From: Fortiea contorta PCC 7126
GTDB lineage: Bacteria; Cyanobacteriota; Cyanobacteriia; Cyanobacteriales; Nostocaceae
DNA length: 64,000 nt
Direction: 5' to 3'
Assembly (NCBI RefSeq): GCF_000332295.1
Contig: NZ_KB235930.1
Location: 3,127,895 to 3,191,894, forward strand
Shown one piece after another: positions 54,248 to 63,818 of this stretch. The translations under genes were made by a program, and so were the position numbers. Position 1 is the stretch's first letter. The number at the start of each line of letters is the position of its first letter. The notes beneath the pieces are model-generated. The model was not told the origin of the DNA. It made no database searches and was given only the letters and a program-made list of their open reading frames with translations.

Positions 54248-55564
54248 TCATAGATAATACTTTTGTCGTTGGCGGAAATTTGCCACCGATTCCACTATTC
54301 CCAAACCAATAAAGTTAGTCAACATAGCAGAACGCCCGTAACTCATCCAAGGTAAAGGAATTCCCGCCACAGGAGCTAGACCTACCGTCATGCCCACATT
54401 TACCAGCAACTGAAAGACAATCATTGATAACATGCCAATCGCTAAAAGTGAGCCAAAATTATCTTTGGCAGTTTGAGCTATATGCAGTAGGCGCAGACAA
54501 ATTAAGCAGAAGACAAACAGCACTATTAAACAACCGACAAAGCCGAATTCTTCGCCCACAGCCGAGAAAATGAAGTCTGTATGCTGTTCTGGGACAAAAT
54601 TTAGCTGTGTCATCGGCCCTTTGAATAATCCCCATCCCCAAACTTCCCCAGCACCAATAGCGATGCGGGATTGAATCAAGTGATACCCAGCGCCTAAAGG
54701 TTCATGATCGGGGTTCATAAATACGCTGAGGCGGGCTTTTTGGTATGGTTTCAATACGTGGTTCCAGGCGAAGACTCCCAATTCACCGCCCAACATATTC
54801 AAGCTCCAAGCACCTACAGCACCGAGGTTGAACCGTCGCCAAGGCAGAGTTTGCCAACCGACCACGCCCATAGCCAAAGACCAAATTACACCCAAAGGCC
54901 CCAAGGCGATTTCGTGGAAAATGACGATTGGTGCTGATAACGGCCAGGATATACCAAATAAAATTGCCGCAATCACCGGCGAAATCAACAAAATTAGCCA
55001 ACCAGGGTTAGCATTTGCCCAGTACAACATCCCTAAAACGATCGCCCCAAATACCAGTGATGTTGCTAGATCTGGCTGTATAAAGACTAATAACCAAGGT
55101 ACGGCAGTAAATGCTAGAGCACGGAAAAAGTTGGGTAAAGCAGAGGCTGTCCGCTTGTGCAACAGAGCAGCCAGGGTAATAATCACGCCGATTTTGGCAA
55201 ATTCTGAGGGTTGGACATTAAAACCGGCAATACTAATCCACCGTTGTGCTCCTTTTGCAGAGGTGCCGGCAATCATCACGGCAATCAAGCTGACGTTGGT
55301 GAGGGCGTATGTCACCCAGTGCCACTGTAGCAAGGTTTCGTAACGGCAGCGAGCCAGAAATAATGCAATCAGAGTGCCGATACCTGCCACCAACCAGTGC
55401 CACCACCAATCAGTGACTGGTTGTTTGAGTTCGGTACTGAGAATCATCAGTCCACCGAAAAAGCTGACAGCTACTGTTAGAGAAAATAGTAACCAGTCTA
55501 CTTGCTGCCAAGGTTTGACCCAATACTTCCAGCGAATTTTGGGGAGCGAACGTTTTAACAACAT
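54248..55564 (-). CDS. rodA: Rod-shape determining SEDS protein
   Basis: A 438-residue membrane glycosyltransferase of the SEDS family, polymerising glycan strands with a class B PBP during elongation. About ten helices; conserved: WISIAGFNVQPSEFAKIGVII (about 107-127), FIQPDLATSLVFGAI, HLIQSRIAIGAGEVWGWGLFKGPMTQLNFVPEQHTDFIFSAVGEEFGF and GMTVGLAPVAGIPLPWMSYG. The EQHTDFIF and GxxPVxGIPLPxxSYG blocks fit RodA. FtsW shares the fold, so the division paralogue is the main alternative. Confidence 0.9.
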   Translation of the reverse strand: MLLKRSLPKIRWKYWVKPWQQVDWLLFSLTVAVSFFGGLMILSTELKQPVTDWWWHWLVAGIGTLIALFLARCRYETLLQWHWVTYALTNVSLIAVMIAGTSAKGAQRWISIAGFNVQPSEFAKIGVIITLAALLHKRTASALPNFFRALAFTAVPWLLVFIQPDLATSLVFGAIVLGMLYWANANPGWLILLISPVIAAILFGISWPLSAPIVIFHEIALGPLGVIWSLAMGVVGWQTLPWRRFNLGAVGAWSLNMLGGELGVFAWNHVLKPYQKARLSVFMNPDHEPLGAGYHLIQSRIAIGAGEVWGWGLFKGPMTQLNFVPEQHTDFIFSAVGEEFGFVGCLIVLFVFCLICLRLLHIAQTAKDNFGSLLAIGMLSMIVFQLLVNVGMTVGLAPVAGIPLPWMSYGRSAMLTNFIGLGIVESVANFRQRQKYYL

Positions 55565-55666
55565 TGTCTGAGTTAAGACTTGAGCTTTTAAATTTTAAAT
55601 TTAGTTACTACTTAAAGTCTGTATTCCTAGGCTACAGCCCAGGAAACAAACAAAAATTGAGATTTC

Positions 55667-56737
55667 CTATGTTAAAGCAGCAACTGATACTTTACCAGCG
55701 ATCGTCAGAGCGATCGCCTTTAAAGCTTTGGCTGATGCTGAGTCTGGCTCTTGCACAACTATCGGCACACCGCTATCACCACCAATCCTAGTAGAAATCT
55801 CCAATGGTACGCACCCTAACAACGGTACCCCTAATTCTGCAGCTGTTTTTTCACCACCACCGGAACCAAAAATGTCATATTGTTTTTCCGGCATGTCTGG
55901 GGGAATAAAGTAGCTCATATTTTCTACTATCCCCAAAACAGGTACATTCATCTGCTGGAACATCCGCAATCCCTTACGAGAATCCAACAGGGCTACAGTT
56001 TGTGGTGTGGTAACAATTACTGCTCCTGCCATCGGGACTGCTTGTGTCAATGTTAACTGAGCATCTCCTGTTCCTGGTGGCATATCGACAACTAGATAAT
56101 CTAATTCTCCCCATTCCACTTGATACAGAAACTGGCGGATCACACCATTCAGCATCGGGCCGCGCCAAATTACAGGTTGATCTCGGTCAATTAAAAACCC
56201 CATCGAAACCAACTTGACGCCATGATTAAAAGCAGGTATTAACACATCACCTGTAGCACTGGGACGCACCACAATCTCAGCCTCCGCTAACCCTAGCATG
56301 GTGGGGTCATTAGGCCCGTAAATATCTGCATCGAGTAGACCGACTTTTGCCCCTGTTTGTGCCAGCGCCACAGCAATATTCACAGCTACCGTACTTTTAC
56401 CGACACCACCCTTACCGCTGGAAACAGCGATAATATTTTTGACACCAGTGACACCAGTGCGGTCAGGTAAACTTTTTTGTTGGGGTGTTTCTGCAGTTAC
56501 TTCCACACTGACCTTGGTGACACCAGGAAGCTTTTTCACAGCTTTTTGGCAGTCTTCAACAATAAATTCCTTTAAAGGACAAGCGGGGGTAGTTAACACT
56601 AAAGTAAAGCTAACCTGGCCATCTTCAATTTTGACGTTGCGAATCATATTCAGTTCCACCAGACTTTTTTGCAGTTCTGGGTCTTGCACTGGTCGCAACA
56701 CTTCTAGGACAGAGCGGGAATCAAGGACATCGTACAT
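55667..56737 (-). CDS. Mrp/NBP35-family Fe-S cluster carrier ATPase
   Basis: A 356-residue protein. An N-terminal MIP18/DUF59 domain (VLEVLRPVQDPELQKSLVELNMIRNV, about 9-34; CPLKEFIVED) precedes the ParA/Mrp-type ATPase: IIAVSSGKGGVGKSTVAVNIAVAL (deviant Walker A with signature lysine, about 102-125), LLDADIYGPNDPTMLG and VVDMPPGTGDAQLTLTQAV (about 215-233). The FxxNxS segment GIVENMSYF is present, but the usual CxxC for the bridging cluster is not evident. It would carry or assemble Fe-S clusters. The name mrp/apbC applies to the family. Confidence 0.9.
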   Translation of the reverse strand: MYDVLDSRSVLEVLRPVQDPELQKSLVELNMIRNVKIEDGQVSFTLVLTTPACPLKEFIVEDCQKAVKKLPGVTKVSVEVTAETPQQKSLPDRTGVTGVKNIIAVSSGKGGVGKSTVAVNIAVALAQTGAKVGLLDADIYGPNDPTMLGLAEAEIVVRPSATGDVLIPAFNHGVKLVSMGFLIDRDQPVIWRGPMLNGVIRQFLYQVEWGELDYLVVDMPPGTGDAQLTLTQAVPMAGAVIVTTPQTVALLDSRKGLRMFQQMNVPVLGIVENMSYFIPPDMPEKQYDIFGSGGGEKTAAELGVPLLGCVPLEISTRIGGDSGVPIVVQEPDSASAKALKAIALTIAGKVSVAALT

Positions 56738-56891
56738 AGTGTTTTCACCATTGCCGCTGTAATCAAGCTTAATATTTTTTTCTTATTACCTACATAGGAT
56801 CTTAACTTTTGGGTAATACTAATTGATAATTAATTATTTGGGTGTGGGGCATTGGGAAATTAGTGATATCTCTCTCATCACCGCCCATCAC

Positions 56892-57416
56892 CTAAAAATC
56901 GCAGCAACCGTCGTTGACGGCTTTTTTCTTTTTTGACACTGCTTGTAGCGCAGCTTTTTCGACTGCTTCGACTAGAGAACGGGCGACGCGGTCGGCATAA
57001 GGGCGGGTGAATGACCAAATTAGTGGTGATAACCAACCGCGTAGAGTCACGGAGTAGGATAAACAGGTACCACAGACCGTTGATGCGACTTGGTAAGTTA
57101 CTCTCTCCTCAATTCCAGGGATGGCTAAGACTCGGATACTCAGCAGTTCTCTGGGATTAACACGCTCTACAAAAATTTGGATGGGAATCGGTGAAAAGCG
57201 TGTCATTGCTTGGTAAATCAATCCCGGTTTGGGTACTAATCCACGAGGAACATTCGTACTTTTCAGTAATGGATGCCAGGAAACGTCCGTTAAGTCAACT
57301 ACTTGTTGCCAAAGTTCATCTACAGTTGCAAAACTTATCTCTCGATATGTCCGCATCAGAGAAGCGCAAAATCGCCGACGTTTGCGGTGGCTAAATTGAG
57401 ATAACCAACCTCGCAT
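56892..57416 (-). CDS. SRPBCC-family (START-like) protein
   Basis: A 174-residue protein. After a basic N-terminus (LSQFSHRKRRRFCASLMRTY) it shows a polyketide-cyclase/START-like pattern: DELWQQVVDLTDVSWHPLLKSTNVPRGLVPKPGLIYQAMTRFSPIPIQIFVERVNPRELLSIRV, GIEERVTYQVASTVCGTCLSYSVTLRGWLSPLIW and a final helix with SLVEAVEKAALQAV. Such folds hold a hydrophobic ligand. Function unknown. It ends in a CCDF tail with two cysteines. Confidence 0.75.
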   Translation of the reverse strand: MRGWLSQFSHRKRRRFCASLMRTYREISFATVDELWQQVVDLTDVSWHPLLKSTNVPRGLVPKPGLIYQAMTRFSPIPIQIFVERVNPRELLSIRVLAIPGIEERVTYQVASTVCGTCLSYSVTLRGWLSPLIWSFTRPYADRVARSLVEAVEKAALQAVSKKKKAVNDGCCDF

Positions 57417-57890
57417 TTGCCCAATCCTCCTAGCTACACAGCTTTTTGGCTACCCTGACATGGTGAACAGTAGTCAGCCACTGAATCAAACTTTCTCAAA
57501 ATAGTCCTCAAGATAGCAAGCTCGATTTGGTACATATAGCAGTATGATTACCAAAATACCCTCATTGAAGAAGTGCCCCTGTGTTGTTTATCCTAGTCAT
57601 CACCTTTATGTTTTCAGGTCGAGATTGCCTAGAGGCTTAGTCAGTGTCTAGTGTTTAGACTAGAGCACGGCGATCGCCAAATGCAAAAAAACTTTGTCAA
57701 TATACAAGCCTATACGCATTTGCGGGAAAATAACTCTAGTCATGCCCATCAAATGTGTAAATGTTTGACAACTAAGGGTAAAAGCAACTTGAGGGCAAGT
57801 GGAGCCTCACGACTGGCTCATATTGCCTAGAGATTTGAGATCAAAAATTTCTGGCTTTGCGGCAATTGTAATTTTAGGTTCGGGAATCTT
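57417..57890. other. Long intergenic region upstream of hemF
   Basis: About 475 bp between the divergent SRPBCC gene and hemF. No ORF of note, no RNA structure I can support. It should hold the hemF promoter; a candidate NtcA-type or light-responsive box could not be fixed. Confidence 0.5.
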
Positions 57891-58937
57891 ATGTTGACCA
57901 ACTCACAAACCCCTACTCTGAAAGTAGAATCATCTCAATTTCTACCACCAACTGATGCGAAGACAAGGGTGCGTCAGTTTATGCAGCAGTTACAAGGCGA
58001 GATTACTCAAGGGTTAGAAACTCTTGATGGTGTGGGTAAGTTTAAAGAAGATGGTTGGGAACGTCCTGAAGGTGGTGGTGGGCGATCGCGCATTTTACGC
58101 GATGGTGCGATATTTGAACAAGCAGGGGTAGGTTTTTCCGAAGTTTGGGGCGATCATTTACCTCCTTCCATTCTCGCCCAGCGTCCTGATGCTGACGGAC
58201 ACCCGTTTTATGTTACAGGCACTTCAATGGTGCTACATCCCCGCAACCCTTACGTACCCACAGTTCATCTCAATTATCGCTATTTTGAAGCAGGGCCAGT
58301 GTGGTGGTTTGGTGGTGGTGTAGATTTGACTCCCTATTATCCCTTTGCTGAAGATGCCAAGCATTTACACAGCACTTTGAAACAGGCTTGCGACAAGCAT
58401 AACCCAGAGTATTATCCAGTGTTTAAGCGCTGGTGCGATGAATATTTTTATCTCAAGCACCGCAATGAAACCAGGGGCGTAGGTGGTCTATTTTTCGATT
58501 ACCAACACAGCCAAAGCGCTTTATACGGCGGCCCCGATCCACGTGGGGCGGCGGCAGTGTACAGTGACGAAGTGGGAACACCAAAACCGCGCAGTTGGGA
58601 AGAAATCTTTGCTTTCGTGCAAGATTGTGGTAGGTCATTTCTACCAGCTTATGTGCCTATTGTGGAACGGCGACATAAAACTGAGTATGGCGATCGCCAA
58701 CGGAATTTTCAACTCTACCGTCGCGGCCGCTATGTAGAATTTAACTTAGTTTATGACCGAGGCACAATCTTCGGATTGCAAACCAACGGTCGCACAGAAT
58801 CAATTCTCATGTCCTTACCGCCTTTGGTACGTTGGGAATATGGTTATAAACCAGAACCCAATTCTCCAGAAGCTGAGTTGTATGAAACTTTCCTCAAACC
58901 CCAAGATTGGATCAATTGGACATCGAAACAGAGCTAG
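57891..58937 (+). CDS. hemF: Oxygen-dependent coproporphyrinogen III oxidase
   Basis: A 348-residue enzyme converting coproporphyrinogen III to protoporphyrinogen IX with O2, for heme and chlorophyll synthesis. Motifs: GDGRS-type segment [14 protein letters not shown] (about 56-69), [24 protein letters not shown] (about 110-133), [33 protein letters not shown] (about 196) and the C-terminal [25 protein letters not shown]. All of these belong to HemF rather than the radical-SAM HemN. Standard length. Confidence 0.95.
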   Translation: MLTNSQTPTLKVESSQFLPPTDAKTRVRQFMQQLQGEITQGLETLDGVGKFKEDGWERPEGGGGRSRILRDGAIFEQAGVGFSEVWGDHLPPSILAQRPDADGHPFYVTGTSMVLHPRNPYVPTVHLNYRYFEAGPVWWFGGGVDLTPYYPFAEDAKHLHSTLKQACDKHNPEYYPVFKRWCDEYFYLKHRNETRGVGGLFFDYQHSQSALYGGPDPRGAAAVYSDEVGTPKPRSWEEIFAFVQDCGRSFLPAYVPIVERRHKTEYGDRQRNFQLYRRGRYVEFNLVYDRGTIFGLQTNGRTESILMSLPPLVRWEYGYKPEPNSPEAELYETFLKPQDWINWTSKQS

Positions 58938-59189
58938 GGGCCATCTTCCTCATTCCTGGAAAAATCAGCACTGAGAAAAAAGTGACATTTTTAGCTGAAG
59001 CCTGTTAATCTCAAGTATCAGCACTGAATCCTTCTGTTACTGGTGAGTCAACAAACTTGCTCAATCAGTAGCGCAATTGCTAATCGGGAAAAGACGTAAA
59101 ATTCCTGTAGAAGTTAGTTTTTTGCCTCACAAGTAACAGCCCAAAGACAGTAGCAGTTAAATTTGAGAACAGCGCCACGGGGGGACATA

Positions 59190-59558
59190 GTGATTCAAAT
59201 AGAACAAACAACTTATACAACCCAAGACGATGACACTGTTATTATCTTGACGCCAGAAGGTCGATTGGATATCACTACTGCTTGGCAATTTCGCCTAAAG
59301 TTACAGGAGTGTATTTCTAAACTCAGCCACCATGTAATTGTGAATCTCGGTCAGGTAAATTTTATTGATAGTTCTGGTTTGACATCTTTGGTCGCGGGAA
59401 TGCGGGATGCGGATAAAGCTAAAGGTAGTTTCCGCATCTGTAATGTACATCCAGAAGCTAAACTTGTGTTTGAAGTGACGATGATGGACACGGTTTTTGA
59501 GATATTTGAAACTGAAGAGGAAGCGCTAGAAGGGGTACCCCGTAGTATGGCTAGTTGA
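59190..59558 (+). CDS. STAS-domain anti-sigma factor antagonist
   Basis: A 122-residue single STAS protein. GTG at 59190 is favoured because GGGGGGA sits five bases upstream; a TTG at 59163 would add nine residues. The phosphorylatable serine is in the canonical FIDSSGLTSLVAGMRDA (about 55-71). Flanking strands: VIILTPEGRLDITTAWQFR and RICNVHPEAKLVFEVTMMD. Would bind and be phosphorylated by a partner kinase/anti-sigma factor not present here. Confidence 0.88.
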   Translation: MIQIEQTTYTTQDDDTVIILTPEGRLDITTAWQFRLKLQECISKLSHHVIVNLGQVNFIDSSGLTSLVAGMRDADKAKGSFRICNVHPEAKLVFEVTMMDTVFEIFETEEEALEGVPRSMAS

Positions 59559-59871
59559 AAGAGTATTAAGTCCTGAGTGTTTTTTCAACCAAAAATTTTC
59601 GGGTTTTGCATAGGGAGTATTATCTCAGGACTTAGTTCTCCTCTGTGTAAAATATGAGGGTTTTTCAACGCAGAGTCACGCCAAGGTAAGCGCACAGAGA
59701 AGTCGGAGCGGCGGCTTCCGCCGTTAGCGCAGCGGTAGCGAGTCCGCGAGCGTCTCTGAACTTCGGTGGGTTCGCTGCGAAAAGTCTGAGTGGAGGAGAC
59801 CTCCGCTCAGAACTTTTCAAGACAGAGTTTTTTTGAGGTAGTTTGGCTACGGTTCATAAATTTTTTTGTAT
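59559..59871. other. Intergenic region with GC-rich and palindromic repeats
   Basis: About 310 bp between converging genes. It contains a GC-rich segment rich in GCAGCGGTAGCGAGTC-like sequence (about 59700-59760) and the palindromic repeat at 59780-59830. Confidence 0.6.
59780..59830. repeat. Palindromic dispersed repeat, copy 2
   Basis: The core GTGGAGGAGACCTCCGC has AAAAGTCTGAG / CTCAGAACTTTT arms, continued by CAAGACAGAGTTTTT. It matches the copy at 35146-35211 in opposite orientation over arms and flank. Confidence 0.75.
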
Positions 59872-60468
59872 TCAGTATTGCTCTCGTTTGCAATAGCGAT
59901 AAGGGCCTAAAATTGCACCCCAAGTTGCTTTTCCTGTTTCGGAGTCAATACCTTTGTCGTAGCTATAAAATTCTTGTGCGGTCGCTTCAAAACCCAGAGA
60001 AACTTGAATAATATTGTCTAGATAAGTAAATTTACAACAAGCATTGAGTGGTGGTGTAGCGGAAAATTTATACTGGTTGGTGGCTAGTGTTTGTTGAGTA
60101 ACGTTGAGGTTGCAACCTGGCAAAAAGTCTAAATGATCAGGTGTGAGTGTATTTAGCAAAGCAGGATTGCGACCAGCACCTTTGAGCGCACCCGGATCTT
60201 TAGGCATATAATATTGTACTTGTAGGTCAACATCGCTGTGTGGCGATCGCTGTAAACGAATAATTCGCTGACGGTAGGGATTGTCTAAGTTAATCACATT
60301 GGCTTGTTCGGCAAACAGAGTTACACTATCTTCTGCGAACAGTTGCACTGGTCTTTGCCATAAGCGCAAGTGGACATACCAAGCTGGGTCAGCTATGGCT
60401 TGGGCTTGATTGTCAAATTCGCCAGCGAGGTACTCACCTAAAGTCACTAAATTGGGGAAGAGGGTCAT
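59872..60468 (-). CDS. CpcT/CpeT-family phycobiliprotein lyase
   Basis: A 198-residue protein of the CpcT/CpeT family that attaches phycocyanobilin to Cys-beta153 of phycocyanin or phycoerythrocyanin, or a related site. Characteristic parts: LVTLGEYLAGEFDNQAQAIADPAWYVHLRLWQRPV, QRIIRLQ, LDFLPGCNLNVTQQ and the C-terminal LGFEATAQEFYSYDKGIDSETGKATWGAILGPYRYCKRE. Typical length. Whether it is CpcT itself or a paralogue cannot be decided from the sequence alone. Confidence 0.9.
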   Translation of the reverse strand: MTLFPNLVTLGEYLAGEFDNQAQAIADPAWYVHLRLWQRPVQLFAEDSVTLFAEQANVINLDNPYRQRIIRLQRSPHSDVDLQVQYYMPKDPGALKGAGRNPALLNTLTPDHLDFLPGCNLNVTQQTLATNQYKFSATPPLNACCKFTYLDNIIQVSLGFEATAQEFYSYDKGIDSETGKATWGAILGPYRYCKREQY

Positions 60469-60673
60469 AAATTGTGATGCAGAGTCATAAAAATGTGATA
60501 ACTTTGGGCTAGTGCCTTAAATAAGAAGGCTAACGATCCTAACCTGCTGCTAGTTCAGTCAAAAACTCAGATTTGCCAACATTGTAAATCACTGACCGCT
60601 ACCTAAAAACTGAACTTGGCAAAGTAGCCGTGAAACGAGAGAATAAAAATACGTCGCCCTTAACATTTTCTTT

Positions 60674-61381
60674 GTGAATAACGTCCGTACTGTTTCTGAT
60701 ACAAAGCGAACTTTCTACACTCTTCATACCCGTCCAATCAACACGATTTATCGTCGGGTGGTCGAGGAGTTGATGGTGGAAATGCATCTGCTGTCCGTAA
60801 ATCTCGATTTTAGCTACAATTCTATTTATGCCTTGGGCGTCGTCACTACCTTTGACCGCTTCATGCAAGGCTATCAACCAGAACAGGATCAGGAGTCGAT
60901 TTTTAATGCTCTATGTCAGGCTGTAGAGCAAGAACCACAGCGTTACAGACAAGATGCTGAACGATTGCAAGCTTTAGCTAAAAGTTTACCAGCTAATGAT
61001 TTGGTGGCTTGGCTAGGCCAAACTGTTCAATTAAATCGAGATGGTGATTTGCAAGCACAACTGCAAGCGATCGCTAATAATCCTAACTTTAAATACAGCC
61101 GTTTACTAGCGGTTGGTATTTTTACTTTGTTGGAAGCTTCAGATCCAGAATTAGTTAAAGATGAAAAACAGCGGAATCAGTCTTTGAAAACTATTGCTGC
61201 TGGTTTGCATCTATCTGATGAAAAACTTAACAAAGATTTGGAGTTATATCGGTCTAATTTAGATAAAATAGCCCAAGCACTGGTAGTGATGGCAGATGTC
61301 CTCTCTGCTGACCGCAAAAAACGGGAACAGCGCAGACAGCAATCAACTACCCCAGTTGCGCCTCCTAGCGCCAACGAATAG
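60674..61381 (+). CDS. thf1: Psb29/Thf1 photosystem II biogenesis protein
   Basis: A 235-residue protein matching Psb29/THF1: VRTVSDTKRTFYTLHTRPINTIYRRVVEELMVEMHLLSVNLDFSYNSIYALGVVTTFDRFMQGY at the N-terminus, then a helical body and a Lys/Arg-rich C-terminal helix with a Thr/Pro tail. It binds FtsH proteases and affects PSII repair and thylakoid formation. Start is GTG at 60674. Divergent from the CpcT-like gene. Confidence 0.93.
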   Translation: MNNVRTVSDTKRTFYTLHTRPINTIYRRVVEELMVEMHLLSVNLDFSYNSIYALGVVTTFDRFMQGYQPEQDQESIFNALCQAVEQEPQRYRQDAERLQALAKSLPANDLVAWLGQTVQLNRDGDLQAQLQAIANNPNFKYSRLLAVGIFTLLEASDPELVKDEKQRNQSLKTIAAGLHLSDEKLNKDLELYRSNLDKIAQALVVMADVLSADRKKREQRRQQSTTPVAPPSANE

Positions 61382-61422
61382 TAGCGAAAAGGCGCGTTGC
61401 TGAATTGAGGTAGGAATTGGGA

Positions 61423-61451
61423 TGTAGAGACGTTGCAAGACAGCGCCTCTA
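61423..61451. repeat. Dispersed GTAGAGACGTTGC-type inverted repeat
   Basis: GTAGAGAC... pairs imperfectly with GCGCCTCTAC; a diverged member of the family at 16467, 20367 and 29321. Confidence 0.6.
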
Positions 61452-61569
61452 CTTGAATTTAGCAGCGTCCAAAGTATTTTGTTGAAAATTTGGTGACATC
61501 CCTACATGCCTAAAACCAATTTTAGCTCGCAGGTTTTAGAGCCTAATATAAATGATAGCAAACAAAGCT

Positions 61570-61935
61570 TTAAACACCTAATAATTTATATATTAGGTTA
61601 TTAACAACAGTCAACGCAAAGGCACCAATCACAGCACTCCAAATACCGAAGCGCAGGCGGAAACCATCAACCAACCAAGCAGCAATACTAAAACATACCA
61701 CGGCAATCATAAAAGTGAATAAGCCAGATAACAAGTCAAAGGTGAGAAAACTTGGTACTGCAAAGACAAGGCGTAAAATCGGCCTGACTACTGTGGTGAC
61801 GATACCGAGAACTGCTGCAGAAACAAAGGCTTTACCTGGAGTATCAATTTCCACTCCCAAAGGTAATTTGCTGATAATAAATAGACTAACAGATGTTACC
61901 ACCCAAACAATCAAAATTGTCCCAATTTCACTCAT
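61570..61935 (-). CDS. Holin-IV / YvlD-like membrane protein
   Basis: A 121-residue protein from the ATG at 61935, chosen because AAGGG lies eight bases upstream. Four membrane segments: IGTILIVWVVTSVSLFIISKL, AFVSAAVLGIVTTVVRPILRL, FLTFDLLSGLFTFMIAVVCFSIAAWLV, GIWSAVIGAFALTVVNNLIYKLL. The VRPIL(R/K)L turn and the length fit the phage-holin-4_2 family, which in bacteria is chromosomal and not a phage gene. Role unknown. Confidence 0.85.
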   Translation of the reverse strand: MSEIGTILIVWVVTSVSLFIISKLPLGVEIDTPGKAFVSAAVLGIVTTVVRPILRLVFAVPSFLTFDLLSGLFTFMIAVVCFSIAAWLVDGFRLRFGIWSAVIGAFALTVVNNLIYKLLGV

Positions 61936-62082
61936 TGCCATAACCCTTGAAACGTGAATGGCGATCAATCAATTATCTTTAAACTAGCAGGATTTATTTC
62001 TGTAATCAGAATTTATTTTAAATATCTTTAGGTTTATGGCGTTATCAATTTGAGCTTGGGCAATGGTCTAGGACTACGGATT

Positions 62083-62122
62083 ATATATGATCATATATGA
62101 GGGCACAACTGCGGTTGTGCCC
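62083..62122. repeat. Palindromes downstream of exbD
   Basis: ATATATGATCATATAT (62083-62098) is followed by GGGCACAAC-TGCG-GTTGTGCCC (62101-62122). The second is a strong hairpin about 60 bp from the exbD stop on the minus strand; it may help end that transcript. Confidence 0.65.
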
Positions 62123-62178
62123 CTACAACTCATTCACTTGAAAAACGCTGTATTTTGTGTTTGTCTGATTCCTGGTTA

Positions 62179-62802
62179 CTAATTAGTCTTTTGCGGTGCT
62201 GTGTTAGGAACCGCAGGAGAATTACCAGGAATAGCTGGAGGGAGATTGGGTGCGGTGGGTAAGGTGGGGTTGAGATTGTCTTGGGGACTGACACCGGGAA
62301 CAGGTACAGTATTAGGAATCGCCGGATTAACGGGGAACGCAGGGGCAGTAGGTAAAGTTGGGTCTGTTGCTGGTTGCGCTGGCCCTGGTATAATCCCTAA
62401 TGATACGCGATCGCCTCCTACTTGCCGCAACAAGTCTAAAGTTTGCACGACATCATTATAAGTAGCTGTCCGCGAAGCATTCAGCACCAAGATTCCCGTG
62501 GGATTGTCTTGGACATACTTTCTTAAAATTTCTGCCAATTGTTCCCGCTGTACTGGCTGTTTCTCCACATAAGTTTGTCCCACAGCGTCAATAGTCACGG
62601 GTAGGATATTGCTTTTACCTTGAGAATTGGCGCTAGTAGAAGTACCTGTATTCGCTTTAGGTAAATCAATATTAATTGCTTGTTGGCGAGTAAATTGCAA
62701 AGATGCTAACAAAAAAAACGTCAAGATACAAAAAACAACATCTATTAAAGGAACGATTTGAATTTGGACTTCCTCAGATGAATTTGGTTGATTAATTTTC
62801 AT
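62179..62802 (-). CDS. exbD: ExbD/TolR-family protein with a long proline-rich tail
   Basis: A 207-residue protein. Residues 1-135 are a normal ExbD: the membrane segment IVPLIDVVFCILTFFLLASLQF (with the functional Asp) and a periplasmic domain (PVTIDAVGQTYVEKQPVQREQLAEILRKYV ... NASRTATYNDVVQTLDLLRQVGGDRVSLGIIP). Residues about 140-207 are an unusual Pro/Ala/Asn-rich tail with repeats such as PTLPTAPAFP and PTLPTAPNLPP, absent from ordinary ExbD. It follows exbB after 39 bp. Likely powers TonB-type outer-membrane transport. Confidence 0.9.
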   Translation of the reverse strand: MKINQPNSSEEVQIQIVPLIDVVFCILTFFLLASLQFTRQQAINIDLPKANTGTSTSANSQGKSNILPVTIDAVGQTYVEKQPVQREQLAEILRKYVQDNPTGILVLNASRTATYNDVVQTLDLLRQVGGDRVSLGIIPGPAQPATDPTLPTAPAFPVNPAIPNTVPVPGVSPQDNLNPTLPTAPNLPPAIPGNSPAVPNTAPQKTN

Positions 62803-62841
62803 CGTCTCTTGATTACGCCTGGTGCAAAGTGGAATACTTGA

Positions 62842-63600
62842 TTATTGTTCAGGATCTAATAAATCAGATTCCCCCGGTAGTTCAGGAGTATCAGAAAACT
62901 TGTTTTTATTGCGCTTGTATGGTGATGCAAAATCATCACTCAAAGATTCCTGTAAAATTATGGACGAAGTATCGCTAAAGTCAGGTGGGAACTGGCGATA
63001 TAACAATTCCAAATCATTCCCTGCTTTGCGGAAAACTTTGACTTGGTTGATCACCAAACCTTGGAATAGACGGTAGAATACCAAACTAGCGATCGCAATT
63101 ATCAAACCTGCAGCTGTAGTAATTAAAGATTCGCTAATCCCCAGAGTTACATTCGCTGTGGATGCGGTTCCCAAGTCGCCGATGCGAATTCCTCCCAAAG
63201 AGCGAATCAAACCCAAAACTGTACCCAATAATCCTAATAATGGGGAGATTGTAATCACTGCTTCTAACAGTTTTTCGCCCCGACGCATCCCCGCTAACTC
63301 TTCTTCTGCAGTTGACTCCAGCGCCAAGCGAAACGTTTCCGCATCAGTTCTCAACAACCTTAAAGGAGCGTAAAGAAACCGCCCAATCGGCTGACTCGTA
63401 GCGCGTCTAGCAATATCTGCTGCTGCGTCCCAATTTTCACTAGCCGCATTGAGAACGCGAACTACTATTTCTTTTTCCTGGTTCAACATTCGCAACCAGA
63501 ACCACAGACGCTCAAAAATTACACTCAAAGATAAAATTGACAAAGCTAGCAAAGGCCACATTGCTGGCCCGCCCTTGTAAAACAAATCTAAAATATCCAC
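62842..63600 (-). CDS. exbB: ExbB/TolQ/MotA proton-channel protein
   Basis: A 252-residue membrane protein of the MotA/TolQ/ExbB family with three membrane helices: [23 protein letters not shown], then [21 protein letters not shown], then [24 protein letters not shown]. The conserved TLGLLGTVxGLI and [11 protein letters not shown] motifs are present. Start is GTG at 63600. The C-terminal cytoplasmic tail is acidic. It pairs with ExbD downstream to use the proton gradient; no TonB gene was seen in the window. Confidence 0.92.
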   Translation of the reverse strand: MDILDLFYKGGPAMWPLLALSILSLSVIFERLWFWLRMLNQEKEIVVRVLNAASENWDAAADIARRATSQPIGRFLYAPLRLLRTDAETFRLALESTAEEELAGMRRGEKLLEAVITISPLLGLLGTVLGLIRSLGGIRIGDLGTASTANVTLGISESLITTAAGLIIAIASLVFYRLFQGLVINQVKVFRKAGNDLELLYRQFPPDFSDTSSIILQESLSDDFASPYKRNKNKFSDTPELPGESDLLDPEQ

Positions 63601-63818
63601 TGTTTAAGTTCCCTCCCTCCATTTTCTCAGTAACTGAACTCTAAGTATGTTAATTTTCGAGATTAATGCACAATTACCATAATCCTGTGCCAGAAAACAG
63701 ATTAATTATTTAGGTGATTGATAACAGGTAGCGCCTTCTGGTCTAATTTGGACGGTTATTCCCACCGGGAGTTTAAAGCATAATTTGCCAAAATAAAAGG
63801 TAACTGGAGGTTTAAAAC

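Noticed and set aside
61570-61935. Prophage remnant, because of a holin-like protein
   Set aside because: No lysin, capsid, tail or integrase genes nearby; this family is commonly a chromosomal membrane protein.
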